Under the pieces are notes generated by a model that was not told where the DNA came from, did no database searches, and saw only the letters and a list, made by a program, of their open reading frames with translations. The position numbers were made by a program, and so were the translations under genes. From positions 158,799 to 222,798 of the forward strand of contig CDMY01000456.1 in the NCBI GenBank assembly GCA_001179505.1: DNA of 64,000 bases. The letters are read 5' to 3'. The DNA comes from Vitrella brassicaformis. Taxonomy: Eukaryota; Sar; Vitrellaceae. Positions 1 to 12,304 of the stretch are shown here, piece after piece. Positions within the stretch are counted from its first letter, which is position 1; each line of letters opens with the position of its first letter.

Positions 1-683
1 CGACGGAAGAGGCGTTCGAGACCGAGAGGGTCGTGGTGTCCTTCCCGCCGTGCGAGAGCGAGGAGGCACAGCTCCAGGACGACACCGACAGCAACGGCAA
101 TGACATCCCCACCATCTCGGTCGCCCCGCCAACCGAATCTGACCTGGCTCTCCCGCGACTCCCGGCAGCCATTTCCCTCTCAATCCACTCCCTCCACTCC
201 ACCTTTACCCCCCCACCGGCGCAGTGGCCGCGGTGTACGGTCCTCATGTCGCCTGTTGGGTCGGTCCTCAGCGACACGGACGACAGCAGCCCGGCGCCGC
301 CACACCACGGCGACTTTCCCACTGCTGTCGACAAGACAGCCATGGGTTCTGCCGGCTGTGTGGGTGTGGAGCACCATCAGCAGCAGATTGCGAGGGAGAG
401 GGGGAACAGCAGCAGCAGCAGCGGGCGTCTTGGCGGACTGGCCAACACGTTGCGGCAGTGGGGCGTGATGGACGGCGATGAAGACGATGACGATCACGTG
501 TATGATGGCGATGTTCCCTGCCCCTCCCCGCCTTCCCATGCAGCAGCAGCAGCAGCAGTGGTGGATCACGTGTGTGGTTATGGCTGTGGTGGTGGGCCCA
601 CACGCGGGCACGGGGCGGGGCTCGCACACTCGACCCAACAGGTGTTGAGTGTGGGGGCGGGGGCAGGGGCGGGGGGGAGGTAG
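1..683 (+). CDS. 3' end of a low-complexity protein (partial)
   Basis: The reading frame is open from the left window edge (first full codon at base 3) to a TAG at 681-683, so the start lies outside the window. The visible 226 residues are low in complexity: a Ser/Pro/Thr-rich stretch, a poly-Ser run coded by AGC repeats near 405, an acidic run of Asp/Glu near 475-495, an Ala run from GCA repeats near 540 and a Gly-rich tail. The stretch at 180-226 ends in a pyrimidine-rich tract plus AG and could be an intron. I do not recognise a family. The stop is followed at once by an ATGG microsatellite. Confidence 0.45.
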   Translation, partial: TEEAFETERVVVSFPPCESEEAQLQDDTDSNGNDIPTISVAPPTESDLALPRLPAAISLSIHSLHSTFTPPPAQWPRCTVLMSPVGSVLSDTDDSSPAPPHHGDFPTAVDKTAMGSAGCVGVEHHQQQIARERGNSSSSSGRLGGLANTLRQWGVMDGDEDDDDHVYDGDVPCPSPPSHAAAAAAVVDHVCGYGCGGGPTRGHGAGLAHSTQQVLSVGAGAGAGGR

Positions 684-3600
684 CAGAGATGGATGGATGG
701 ATGGATGGATGGGATGGCGTACAACTGTCTGGCTGACTGACTGACTGACTGACTTTCGGGCATGTGCACATCATTCGTGTGGATGAGTGAGCGAGTGGGT
801 GAATGAATGATGCTCCCTCTCTGTGTCTGTGAATGTTGGGGAAACGCGTGTGTGTGTGTGTGTGTGATGTGGCATATCGGTGTATCGGTGTATCTGTGCA
901 TCCCTCCATGCATCCACCCAACCTCCATGTCCATGCAGTCAGTGAGTATCCACACACACACACACACACACCCGTCCATCCATCCATCCATCCATCCACC
1001 ACGAGCTCTGTACCCATCCCTCCAGTCTTCCATTCGCTGGGCTGGCAGACAGCTGCTAATTCACACACGCATGCCTTGCGACACACACACGTCGATGAGT
1101 GATTGATCTTGATTGATGGATGGATTGGATGAGTGTCTGAAGGAGCGAAACACACACACACATATAGGATGGCCGGGTGGGTCGGATGGGTCGGTGGGTC
1201 TATATCGCATTTATTCATCTGTTTGTGATGTGGTTGTGGTTGTGTTTGCTGTCGGTGTCTGTCGTGGCGTGTCGTGGCGTTTTTATCGGTCGACGACAGA
1301 CAGACAGACAAACAACAGAGGCAAGCAACCGCCCTCGCCCCCATCTGTCTGTCCCTTCCTTCACCCGTCTGCATGTAGCTAACACACATGGATGCCTGCG
1401 CGAGTGGATGGTCATGGATAGGATGTCCCTTACCCTCCCCCTCTCCCTCCCCTCCCCTGGCTAGCTTGCTGGCGCGGTCGGTCTCTTTTGTCCCTGTTGG
1501 CTCGCTGGCTGCCTTGTCTGCATACTTTTTATGTCCGGGCAGCTGAGATGAGCTGGAATGAATCAATCAACGAGGGAGCTGAATGAATGAGAGGCAGACC
1601 GGCCCGCAGCTGTGCACAGACAGACACGCTATGCTGGCCAAAGAGGGAGTGGGAGATGACTGACTGACTGACTGCATGCCATGTATGTGACACGATGTGC
1701 GTGACGACTTTTATGCCGTATTTGGTCGTTGGATTGGACGGGTGGGGTGGGGTGTGTGGGCGATATAATGGGTGGGTGTCGTGTGGGGGATTGTGTTCTA
1801 AGCAGTGAGTGAGTGTGTCGATTGATCAATCCAATCGGCCTGCCCATGTGATGTTTTTGAATGAATGAAGGATTAAGATAAGAGCAGTGCTGGTTGGTTG
1901 GTTGGTGTTTCAGATTGTTAAGAGTTAGCTAGCGGCTAGACATACAGACAGACAGAAGGACAGGACAGGACAGACAGACGGCAGTGAGTGGGACAAGGAG
2001 GAGAGAGAAGAATGGAATTCGTTCTACCTGTTATCAGCTGACTGGCCCGCCCATACGTCAGGCCGGCCAGCCACCCTTTTTATCATCAAAGTCAGTCACC
2101 TGCCGTGCCTTACTCACCGGACAGGCAGATGACTGTGGTGTGATGTGTTGTGTTGTGTTGTTTTCTGTTGTGTTGTGTTGTGTTGTTTTCTGTTGTGTTG
2201 TGTTGTGTTGTGTTGTGCGTAGGCACCCGTCACGACGCGCGCCACGGTTTGCCTTTTGTGGTGTTGTGTTGTGTTGTTTGTCGACTTGTTCGTTGTGTGG
2301 CGTGTTGTCTTGTGTCGTGCGGCTATCTGTTTTTTGTCTTGCTGCTGTGGTGTTGTGGTGTTGTGGTGTTGCGCTGGGCTGGGCTGTGGGTGTGGTGAGC
2401 TGGCTGGCTGGCAGGCACGATTGAACGATTGATTACACACCACACCACACACGTCGACACATATGACATGATCACATCGATCATCGGTAGGTATTTGTGG
2501 CCATACCTACCACCCGCGACACACACCACACACACACACACACACCGCACACGGACAGATAGACACATCCACCCACCCATCCATGCAGCCATTCATGAGC
2601 GGCACCCCGTGTGACGTAGGTCCACAGCTGACCTGACCTGCACACGGTGTGTGTCGGAAGTGTTTTTCTTCTCCCCTCTGCTGCCTGCCTGCTTGCCTAC
2701 CTAGGTGCCTAGCTAGCTGCCTAGCTAGCTGCTGGCCTGTCTGTCTCTCTTTTTTCTACCACTCGTGCAGTGAGTGCATCAACCACACACACGTGCAGTG
2801 CACAGAGCTGGATACCTACCTACCGGCATGGCGTACAGACACGATCGCATTGGTCCATCCATCCATGACATCCATACGACATCAGTACAGTAGATATCAC
2901 GGGCGGCGGCCTTTTGGGCCGGCCTTTTTGGAATTTTGTATTCATCCGGTTGGTGTGGACGATGTATGATGGGGAGGGAGGGAGATTGGGAGAGGGGGGC
3001 GATGGACACTTGAAAGACCTGCTGCTGCTGCTGTCTTGTTGTTTGGTCGGTTAGTGGACTGTTGGTGGTCTGTGGTGCTGTGCTGTGCTGTGCTGCTCCC
3101 ATATCATCACTCACCTCTGGGCACACACACACACACACACTCACCCTCACCCTCACCCTCACCCTCACACACACACATACGCCGGCAACAACGTCGGTCC
3201 TGGCTGATCTCTTTCTGCAACAGCACCACCTGCTGTGCCCTTTTCCGAGCATTCTACATGTCGGTCCGTCTGTCCGTCTGGCTGGCTGGCTGGCTGTCAG
3301 TCTGTTTGTCTGGCTGGCTGCTGGTGGGTGCATTTGCAATCCAATCGGCTGTGGTGTGTGGATGGCCGAATGAATGCGCGCTCACATAGATGTCTGTTTT
3401 TCTTCTGCCTCATTCCTTCTTCCTCATCTGTCTCACATGCAGATGAGTCTGTGCAGACCGTCTTTCTGTCCACCCACCCAACCCACCCAACCCTCGCTGT
3501 TTGTGTTTTGTTGGGGGTGTGTGTGGGGTTTTTTCCGCAATCTCTCTCTCTCTCTCTCTCTCTCTCGGGGTGTTCATTCGCTGCGTCCACCGCTGGTATG

Positions 3601-5667
3601 TGTGTGTCCTTGCGTCCCATCCATCCGTTCATTCATGAGGGATGAAGGTTTTGGGTCGTGCAAAGGCCCGGTTGAGCGGCCGCTGACCGCTCGCTCACTC
3701 ACTTGCTCATTCACCCGTCCGTCAAGCCATTCGTTGATTCATTCCTTCCTTCCAAGCTCTATCTCTATCTCTCTGTGTGTGTCAATGTCTGCGGCGAATG
3801 TGTGTGTGTGTCGACATCAAACATCATCTGTATTGTAAGGGGTTTGTGGGGTGGCTCTGCATGTGTGTGTGTGTGTGTTGCTCGCCTCGCCTCCCTTTAT
3901 GTGTCGGTCTGCCTGCCTGTCTGGTCGTCCGTCTGTCTGCGGCTGGCTATCTGGATCATCGACAGGTAGATCAGTCATCTGTGTGTCAGTGTCTCTGTGT
4001 CTCTGTCTCTCCCTCTCTCCCTCCCTCCCTCTCTCCCGTCATCTCATCTGTCTGTACGAGTTGACTCCATCCATTGTGCATCGACACACACTTGTATGTG
4101 TGGCTCTCTCTGTGTCCTCTTGTGTGAAGAACGTCCGCCACACCGCACCCCTCGGCTCCGCTCGGGCGGCCGACTGACTGATTGATTGATTGATTCATTC
4201 ATTCATTCATTCATTCTAATTAACCTTACTGCTGACTGACTGACTCGCTCCTTCTCCTTCTCCTTCTCCCTCTCCCTCCCTCTCCCTCTCCCTCTCCCTA
4301 TTCTCCGTTCCCTACCTGCTGACTTGAGAGGAACAGACAGAGCAGGACGCTTTCTCACAGTGTCTGTGTAATCAATCAATCAATCAATCAATCGATCGTA
4401 ATTATCCTTACTAATTCTTCGCCCCCACCCAAGACGCTTGGCTACATGGCTCTTTTACGTACTCGACAGTGCGTGTCAATGATGGTGTGATGGTATGGTG
4501 ACATACCTGTCCTGTGGTGTGGTGTGATTTGGTAAGAATCAGCTGTCTTGGTCGGTCCGTCCGTGTGTGTCTGTCTGTCTTCGGCTTATTTGGTCTCGCT
4601 AATCGCTAAGGTAGGCATCGTGCACACCTCTTGATGCATACTTTCTTCTTGATGGGGGCTAATGGTGGGCGGGGAGGGGGTGTGGGGGTCGGTGCCGCTC
4701 ACACGCGCTCGAGCCGTCAGCACACACACACACATACATATACATACATACATACATACGTTCATTCGTGTGTTGAATGCATAACGCTATCACTCAATCA
4801 ATCAATGTCCCTGTCGCACTGTGCTAGTCTGACCTCTCGTGGCTTCCTTCCTTACATACTTGCTTGTCTCCTCTCCCGCCCGCCCGCCCGCCTGCCTGCC
4901 TGCCTGCCTGCCCATATATTATCGATTCTGCCTCCCTTGGTCTCCATCTGGCTTGCCTGCGTTCCCGCCTGCCCACCTACCTGCTTTTTCCCTTGCTTGC
5001 ACACTTACTACTGACTCACTGACTTACTGGTCTTTAAAGCGTCCTTGCTGATTCTGATGGTGTGGAAAGAGAGAGGAATGTCTGGTCGGTCAGTCAGCTG
5101 GCAAACGAGAAGGAAGAATGGACGTGTTGGGACCCCCGTGCGTGCGCATCGATGCACTCAGGCACATCGCCTTTGCGCCGCTGACGACACGAGATGGAAG
5201 GGTTAGAGCTTCCATGTCGTTACGTCTGCGGCGCGGGTGAGATGTGTCCTGATTGATCTGTGGTGCGCGCAGACGGACTGAGAGGGACAGAACAATCGAC
5301 TCGGACGTTAGTCACTCACTGTGTTTCTGCTGTTCGGGTGCGGCTTGTATGTAGCGCTGTAGCTGCTTTGACTGACTGGGTATGGTGCCGTCTGTCGTCT
5401 GCACCTACCTATGTGCCTATATACCATTATCTGTCCACTCGCTCGCTCCGCTCATCGATGTGGCTGCCATGCCGACGGGGTGGAGAAGGAAAGGGATTTG
5501 CCAGTACGTGGGGGACGTGTTATTTGCTTGATGTACTGACTGGATGGATGGATGGATGCCTGCAGACACTCTCGCTCGTCTCGAATGGTCTATATAACAG
5601 AGATTCAACTCAGGTCTGTCTTTCTGTACACCCCACCTCCCTCCCTCCCTCCAAGCTAGCTAGCTAG
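684..5667. repeat. gene-free 5 kb microsatellite tract
   Basis: I see no convincing gene here. Long open frames exist only because short repeats stay open in several frames. Visible repeats include ATGG units near 690-712, CTGA near 735, GT near 850-866, CA near 952-970, ATCC near 975-998, a TGTTG pentamer tract at about 2140-2216, CTCACC units near 3140-3165, a TC run at 3540-3566, CATT at 4191-4216, AATC at 4370-4394 and GCTA at 5655-5674. One structured, non-repetitive element (5159-5251) is listed separately. The tract separates the partial left gene from the 3' end of the glycosyltransferase gene. Confidence 0.75.
5159..5251. other. long imperfect hairpin, possible structured RNA
   Basis: Paired blocks read from the outside in: 5159-5162 with 5248-5251, 5163-5168 with 5241-5246, 5175-5181 (GCGCCGC) with 5228-5234 (GCGGCGC), 5183-5186 with 5223-5226, 5189-5192 with 5217-5220, and 5194-5200 (ATGGAAG) with 5209-5215 (CTTCCAT). 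An 8-base loop lies at 5201-5208. This gives about 32 base pairs with small internal loops. It is not made of simple repeats, unlike everything around it. It could be a precursor hairpin of a small RNA, a foldback remnant of a mobile element, or chance. Transcription is unknown. Confidence 0.4.
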
Positions 5668-7652
5668 CTAGCTGAAATGAAAGTAGTCAACGCCCTCCTC
5701 CAGCTCAAGAGACGACAAATACGACTCAAACTCACCACCTGACACGGCCACCAATCAACCAGGAGGCAGGCCAACACTCAACCCATTCCTGCCTGCGGCA
5801 TTCCAATCGGTTCACCTGAGGAAGCGGCCGAACCATACCTACCGGTGAGCATGTACTTGACGCACGTGACCAGCTTGAGCGCGCCCACATTCACCTTTCC
5901 CTCCGGCGTCACCAAGGGAGGCGGCTCTGCTGATGGGCTGCTCGGTGGCCGGGTGCGTGTCATTGCCCGCAGTGCGGTCCAGTGCAAAATGGGTATGCGT
6001 CGGTTGTTATCATCCTTGTCGACATACACGACCCGAGCCAGCTTGACGGGATCGACGTCGTAGAAAGCATGCACCTGACACACAAGGCAACACACACAGA
6101 CACACACACACACACACAGTGGGTGACAGTCGGTAGGCCGCACCCATGCATGAAATCACCTTTCGTCGGTTGTTGAGTGAGAGCGACCTGAGGAGTCTCT
6201 TGCCCTCCCTGCCCACGTTCCAGATTCCGAACGCCCGCCAGTGGTCCAACACACACAACTCAAACTCACGCACCCTGCACACCGACACACACACACTGGT
6301 GCCTACGTCACGTCACGTCGCGTCGAGGCATGGCTTGCCTGACGTCCCAGATGTCCCGCGCGTCGACACGGAATGAGGTGCACTCAGGGTGGTACCGGTA
6401 GGTCAGCAGACACTGCAGTGAGTGATGGAAAGACACGATGCTTGATGCATTTCGCGTATGGATGTATGTGTTCATTGCGGCCGCCACACCTGGTCAACGA
6501 CGTGCAGCCCTCCCCCCTGCCGCAGGTGCTGGTACAGGAAGATCAGATCCTCCGGAGCAGCACGCTCGGCATCCTTCTAACACATAGACACCATACACAC
6601 ACCACAGCACAGCGCACGAAACGAACGAAACGACTCAGCTTCCCTAGCGATCTCCTTTGCCACTGACTCGTTCTTCTCACAGTGAAGCCGCCCACACGAT
6701 CAAAGACCTGACGGTGGCTGCAGCAGGACACACACAGCATGCAACCGTGACTTTGGCGGGTTGCGCCTGCCGCTCACCAGAACCAGGTTGGCATGGCGAC
6801 AGGGCACTCGCGGAACCTCTGTGTGTAGACCGACTCAGGACCTAGACTGTTCAGCCTGACAGACGCGCCCACGCACCCAAGAAAACGATGACAACCATCA
6901 CTGTTATATTCTCCGTGTATGTGCAGCTGACCATTCCGCATAGCGCCCTGTCGAGCCCGGAGGCCACCTGCGATGAAAGCGAACAGAAACAAACTGATGC
7001 CAGCCTGTCTGTCCGTCTGTCTGTCTGCAGATCGGGTCTGACCTCTCAAATCTCGACCCGACGATAGACCACTGCAGGTGCTGCGCTGCCGCGTGCTGAC
7101 ACACACCACACCACACCACACAAACACACGTCTGGCTGTCAAGTAGTGGTCTGCAGTGCCTTCACACACCTGTTTCTCAATTCGTTCATTCTTCATGATA
7201 TCATCAGCGTCTTGGAAGCAGAGAAACCGACCGCGGCTCAGAGCCACTGAGAAGCAGCACAGCAACCATCTGCCACTGATGGATGGATGAATGGATGGAT
7301 GGATGGATGCGCAGCCACCGACCTGCTCTGTTCTTTGCACAGCCAACTCCTCCCGAGTGGCCATCGGTGTTGTGTGAAGCTGTTGTCCTGAGCCCGGCCT
7401 CCTGCAGGCGGGGCACCCACTGTGTGATCATGCCTGCAGTGCCGTCGGTGCTGCAGTCGTTGTAAAGCACCTGATAACGCGATGATGAGTCAAAAGCAAC
7501 AAGCACGACGGATCTCTTGTGCGCGAGCCCACCACTTCGATGGAGAGGTGACGGAGCGCTGTCTGTGCGACGATGGACTCGAACAGTTCATCCAGGAACG
7601 CCTCTCCGTTCTTGATGGGCACGATGATGCTCACTTCAACGTCATCACCCAT
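5668..7652 (-). CDS. B3GNTL1: family 2 glycosyltransferase, B3GNTL1-like
   Basis: This is an inverting GT-A glycosyltransferase of the B3GNTL1 type; the donor sugar and acceptor are not certain even in animals. The start is the ATG at 7652. The N-terminus is a family 2 beta-strand (VSIIVPIKNGEAFLDE). It is followed by NDCSTDGT, GVGCAKN and a DXD-like FQDADD, which bind the nucleotide sugar and metal. Further exons give MPTWFC, then APEDLIFLYQHLRQGGG, then WRAFGIWNVGREGKRL, all lining up with human B3GNTL1 in order. The last exon ends GVDYFHFS with its stop at 5668-5670. There are about eleven exons. One junction (exon end 6339, next exon start 6274) uses a GC donor. No signal peptide is visible, so it is probably cytosolic. 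Confidence 0.88.
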
Positions 7653-7902
7653 CGCCGTCGGCTCTCTTCAGGTGTAATCATTAGATGCGGGACGGACCAC
7701 GAGTGTGATTTGTTTTCCCTGGTGATTGTTTCCCTCCCCAAGCTAAGCTCGCAACTCTGAGCTCGCATTTTTATCGGCAAGGGACAACACACGACGTTCT
7801 CTGAGGACCACAGGAACCGCAGTGTGCCGTACTCCGAACCGCAGCTCTTGATCTGCTGAGGATCTCTCTCGGTGCGTCGCCGCTGACTTTTGTGTAAGGC
7901 TT
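7653..7902. promoter_or_regulatory. divergent promoter region, B3GNTL1-like / ABCE1
   Basis: These 250 bases separate two start codons on opposite strands, so both promoters must lie here or overlap the genes. The 12-mer AGCTAAGCTCGC at 7741-7752 recurs at 26073-26084, in the gap upstream of another gene that starts MAPKK. No TATA box is obvious. Function is inferred from position. Confidence 0.4.
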
Positions 7903-10900
7903 ATGGCTCCGAAGGGCAAGAAGAAGGAGGAGCCGGTGGATGAGTCCAAGCTGCGCATCGCCATCGTCAACCAGGACCGATGCAAGCCCAAGAAGTGCCG
8001 GCAGGAGTGCAAGAAGCACTGCCCCGTCAACCGCACCGGCAAGTTCTGCATCGAGGTGGAGCCGACCTCCAAGATCGCCTTCATCTCGGAGCCGCTGTGC
8101 ATCGGCTGCGGAATCTGCGTCAAGAAGTGCCCCTTTGAGGCCATCAACATCATTAACCTTCCCAAGGACCTCGGCAAGGACACCACGCACCGTTTCGGTC
8201 CCAACACATTCAAGCTGCACCGCCTGCCGGTGCCGCGGCCAGGCCAGGTGCTCGGACTCGTCGGCACCAACGGCATCGGCAAGTCGACGGCCCTCAAGAT
8301 CTTGGCAGGCAAGCTGAAGCCCAATCTGGGTCAGTACGACTCGCCGCCGGACTGGCAGGAGGTGCTGGGGCACTTCCGCGGCAGCGAGCTGCAGGGCTAC
8401 TTCACGCGCATCCTCGAGGACAGCTTGAAGGCCACGATCAAGCCGCAGTACGTCGACAGCATCCCCAAGAACGTCAAGGGGACCGTCGAGGGGATCATCA
8501 AGGTCAAGGACGAGATGGACCAGGGGGAGACGTTCATGACCACACTTGACCTGCAGCACATCAGGACACGACAAGTAGGCCAGCAGACACCCACAGAGCT
8601 CTGAGGCGAGGCGGGGAGGGGTGGCAATCATTCGTCCATCGTGTATATGTGTGCTGTGTTGATGCTTTCAGATTGACGAGTTGTCTGGCGGTGAGTTGCA
8701 GCGGTTCGCCATTTGTGTGGTGTGCGTGACGAGCTCCAATGTTTACATGTTTGACGAGCCCAGCAGCTACCTCGACGTCAGGCAAAGGCTCAAGGCCGCA
8801 CAGACCATCAGGTCCATCATCAAACACGACAACTACATCATCGTGGTCAGTACTAAGTCACCAGCCAGCCAACCACTGCTCCATCCAACGAAAGGCCATC
8901 CACTCCACTCCACTCACCCCTCTCGTGCACTCCTTCATGTCATGCAGGTTGAGCACGACCTGTCGGTGCTGGACTACCTGTCCGACTTCATCTGCTGTCT
9001 GTGGGGGTGCCCGGGGGTCTACGGCGTGGTCACGACCCCGTTCTCGGTGCGGGAGGGCATCAACATCTTCCTCGACGGCTTCATTCCCACCGAGAACCTC
9101 CGATTCAGGGATGAGTCGCTCAACTTCAGGGTCTCCGAGACGCTCGATGAAGAGATCAAGGTGGGCAGGGCTGGCCAGCCAGGCCAGGCCAAGCCACCAC
9201 ACAGACAGACAGACAGGGGCGGGAGAGAGAGAGAGAGAGAGAGAGAGAGACGCGCGTATGCATTGTCCGTCCGTGTGTGGTGGCTGTGGCTGTTGTCAGA
9301 GGCTGCATTCGACGGAGTATCCTGCCTTGACCAAGACGATGGGCGGCAAGTTCAAGCTGCATGTGGAGGCAGGCAACTTCAGCGACTCCGAGATCATCGT
9401 CATGCTCGGCCAAAACGGTACCGGCAAAACGACATTCATCAGGTCAGTCACCAGACACACACATGTAAACACAGAGGCACACACAGTGTGTGGTGTGTGT
9501 GTGTGTGGGGGGGGGGGGGGGGTNNNNNNNNNNNNNNNNNNNNNNNNNNNNNNNNNNNNNNNNNNNNNNNNNNNNNNNNNNNNNNNNNNNNNNNNNNNNN
9601 NNNNNNNNNNNNNNNNNNNNNNNNNNNNNNNNNNNNNNNNNNNNNNNNNNNNNNNNNNNNNNNNNNNNNNNNNNNNNNNNNNNNNNNNNNNNNNNNNNNN
9701 NNNNNNNNNNNNNNNNNNNNNNNNNNNNNNNNNNNNNNNNNNNNNNNNNNNNNNNNNNNNNNNNNNNNNNNNNNNNNNNNNNNNNNNNNNNNNNNNNNNN
9801 NNNNNNNNNNNNNNNNNNNNNNNGGGGGGGGGTTGGTGCCTGTCTGTCTGTTTGTCTGTCCTGTCTGTCTGGGTGCCTGCAGGATGTTGGCTGGTTTGCT
9901 CAAGCCTGACGATGACGACACTGAGCTGCCGCAGATGCACGTCTCGTACAAACCACAAACCATCACGGCGAAGTTCGAAGGATCCGTCAAGTCAGCCACA
10001 CCCACACCCACACCCACCCACACACCCACACACACTTACACCCTCCCACCCACCTTAATTACTCTGCACCCACCCATCAGGGCTCTGTTTCTGGCGAAGA
10101 TCCGGGACGCGTATCTGCATCCTCAGTTCACGACTGACGTGGTGAAGCCCTTGTCGATAGAGAACATCATCGACCAGGAGGTGCAGGTCGTATCGGGCGG
10201 CGAGCTGCAGCGGGTCGCCCTCATCGTGGCGCTCGGCAAGCCCGCCGACATCTACCTCATCGACGAGCCGTCGGCTTACCTCGACTCAGAACAGCGTATT
10301 CAGGCCGCTAAGGTCATCAAGAGGTCAGTGGCTTGCCCGAAAGAGGGAGGCAGATACGATACGTGGGTGGCTCGCTACACTGACTGTATCGTATGGTATG
10401 GTATGGTATGGGTGTGTTTGTTAGGTACATTCTCCACGCCAAGAAGACCGCCTTCGTTGTGGAGGTGAGAGGGGGCGGACGCACTTTTCACAGACAGGCA
10501 CTCACTCACTCAGACGCCGTCTGTTGGTCTTGTCTGGTATTGCGTGCCTGCAGCATGATTTCATCATGGCGACCTACCTGGCGGACCGAGTCATCGTCTA
10601 CGAGGGACAACCGGGGTGACATGAGATAACCACACAAACACACATGCATGCCAACAGACAATCTCATTGCCCACATATATACGTCCTCTGCGTGCAGCAT
10701 CGAGTGCACGGCGTGTTCGCCGGAGCCCCTCATCACGGGCATGAACAGATTCCTCAAGGTAACTAAACAAATCAGCCAACACAACGACCGACACCGCCAA
10801 TGCATTGCTGGCCTGGCTGTCTTTCCTTTCCCGCCCACCACCGCAGTCGTTGGAGATAACATTCCGTCGCGATCCCACCAACTTCCGCCCGCGGATCAAC

Positions 10901-10969
10901 AAGCTCGACAGCGTCAAGGACAAGGAACAAAAAGTATCGGGCCAGTTCTTCGTCGTTGAGAGCGACTGA
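7903..10969 (+). CDS. ABCE1: ABCE1/RLI1, ribosome recycling ATPase
   Basis: ABCE1 splits ribosomes after termination and is nearly universal in archaea and eukaryotes. The first exon (from ATG 7903) carries the 4Fe-4S domain with its eight cysteines ([14 protein letters not shown] and [11 protein letters not shown]). Next comes the first ATPase, with Walker [10 protein letters not shown], signature SGGELQRF and Walker [10 protein letters not shown]. The hinge is followed by the second ATPase, with Walker [10 protein letters not shown], signature SGGELQRV and IDEPSAYLD. The C-terminus ends [13 protein letters not shown] then GQFFVVESD, with TGA at 10967-10969. About nine exons. A 300-N gap sits in the intron right after the second Walker A exon, so no coding sequence seems lost. 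All catalytic motifs are intact. Confidence 0.96.
9524..9823. other. assembly gap, 300 N
   Basis: Exactly 300 N, with a G run on both sides (9509-9522 and 9824-9832). The round length suggests a placeholder, not a measured size. It lies in an ABCE1 intron. Confidence 0.98.
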
Positions 10970-12304
10970 TCGAGCCAGAAGGGGCAGTTGGATGGCCAGA
11001 TCAGGGGAGGAGAATTCACTAAGCTGCCACTCAGACAGTGGTGGGCGGCGGGTGTGTAGAGGGCCGGCCGGGGCGTGGTGTAAAGATTTCAATTTCTTGA
11101 TGGACGGCCGCATGGATGGATGGATGGATGGAGGGGTGCTACGTGACCTGACCTGACGTGACGTGTTTGCGATTTTGGCGATCGCATGTGTGTGTGTGTG
11201 TGTGTGGCTGCATGAGTAAGTGAATGGTGGACGCATGTGACGTCTACCCACCTAATGCTGTTTATATATTGCCGTGGCCGAGAAGAGCATTCGCTATGCA
11301 TGCATGTGTGTGTGTGTGTGTGGTTGTTAACTGGATGTCCGCGTCCGTCTGTCGTCCATCCATCAAAAAGTCCAGTGAGTGCAGCCAGGCAGCCATACAG
11401 ACAGACAGACAGGTCGGTCAACCAGCGGCGAGTACAGCTCCACCCATTCACGCAATGCAGGGAGAAGGACGTCTTCCATCCTTCATTCGCTCCTTGTGCA
11501 GTGCTCCCCCCAGCCACCCCCCCCGCCCCACACACACACACGCACAGACAGAGGGGCGTACGAAGCATCAACCAGCATCATCACCTCACCTCACTGACGG
11601 CTTCTCTCCTCTCCCTCCCTCCGTATGGGGGACGCACACACACGACGAATAAATTGTTTGGTCAGCGCACACAGACAGACATGTCTCGTGGATGGATGTT
11701 GAAAAAAACCCGGCTAGCAGAGCAGCTGCATGAATCGGATCTATAAGATCGATTCACCCAGCCAGGATATGATATATCCTGGTACAGATATAGAGAGAGA
11801 GGCGAGGAGAGAGAGAGAGAGGGGACGAAAAAATGCCGATCATCGAAGAGGAGGGGCGCAAACAGCACCCCCCTTCCCTCACACCCACCCCCCCACTACC
11901 ACTACAAGCAGGTGTGCTGGTGTGACGGGGTGGTCAGCAGTGTCAAAAAGTGAAGACGGGACGGGATGGACGGGTGGATAGATAGATAGACGGGATGAAT
12001 GAATGAATGAATGCATCGGCCATCGCATCGTAGGTAGATTCATTGTTCTCTCGATCGACAGCGGTCAACAAACAGGGTTAGTCCAGAAAAACAACCAGAC
12101 AGACCAGAGCAATCAAACAAGACAATGAATGCAAGAAAGACAAGACACCCCCAGCCCATCTAGACAGCCCACTGGGGAAGGGCGATGGTCAATCAAAACT
12201 CCCAGTGGGCCGGTGGTCCGGGGGGGAGGGGGGGTGGGGGAAGAAAGAGAGACACGCAGGGAGGCAGGCAGGCAGGGACAGAGAGACGCCGTCCCTCCGT
12301 CAGC
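10970..12304. repeat. gene-free repeat-rich spacer
   Basis: This lies between the converging ends of ABCE1 and the mucin/VWA gene. It holds ATGG, GT, CAGA, GA and GAAT microsatellites, a C run and a G run near 12220-12240. Two small inverted repeats at 11731-11756 and 11762-11782 are listed separately. I see no gene. Confidence 0.65.
11731..11782. repeat. two adjacent inverted repeats
   Basis: The first, 11731-11756, pairs TGAATC and GATC with GATC and GATTCA around TATAA, with one bulged G. The second, 11762-11782, is a perfect 9-base palindrome arm (CCAGGATAT / ATATCCTGG) around GAT. They sit between two converging genes. They could fold as tandem hairpins or act as a binding site; neither is shown. 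Confidence 0.5.

Noticed and set aside
268-1566. Long - strand open frame of 432 codons
   Set aside because: It is rich in Thr-His, Ser-Ile-His-Pro and Cys-Val repeats, which are just CA/GT and ATCC microsatellites translated. It overlaps the partial + gene.
1984-2424. Cys/Val-rich + frame across the TGTTG tract
   Set aside because: Pure repeat translation; no start context, exons or homologous motifs.
684-5667. CRISPR-like or telomeric reading of regular short repeats
   Set aside because: Repeat units are 2-5 bases without unique spacers, and no TTTAGGG or TTAGGG array is present. These are microsatellites in a eukaryotic genome.
7771-8631. - strand open frame of 286 codons opposite ABCE1
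   Set aside because: It is the mirror of a GC-rich conserved exon; the + strand carries all ABCE1 motifs.
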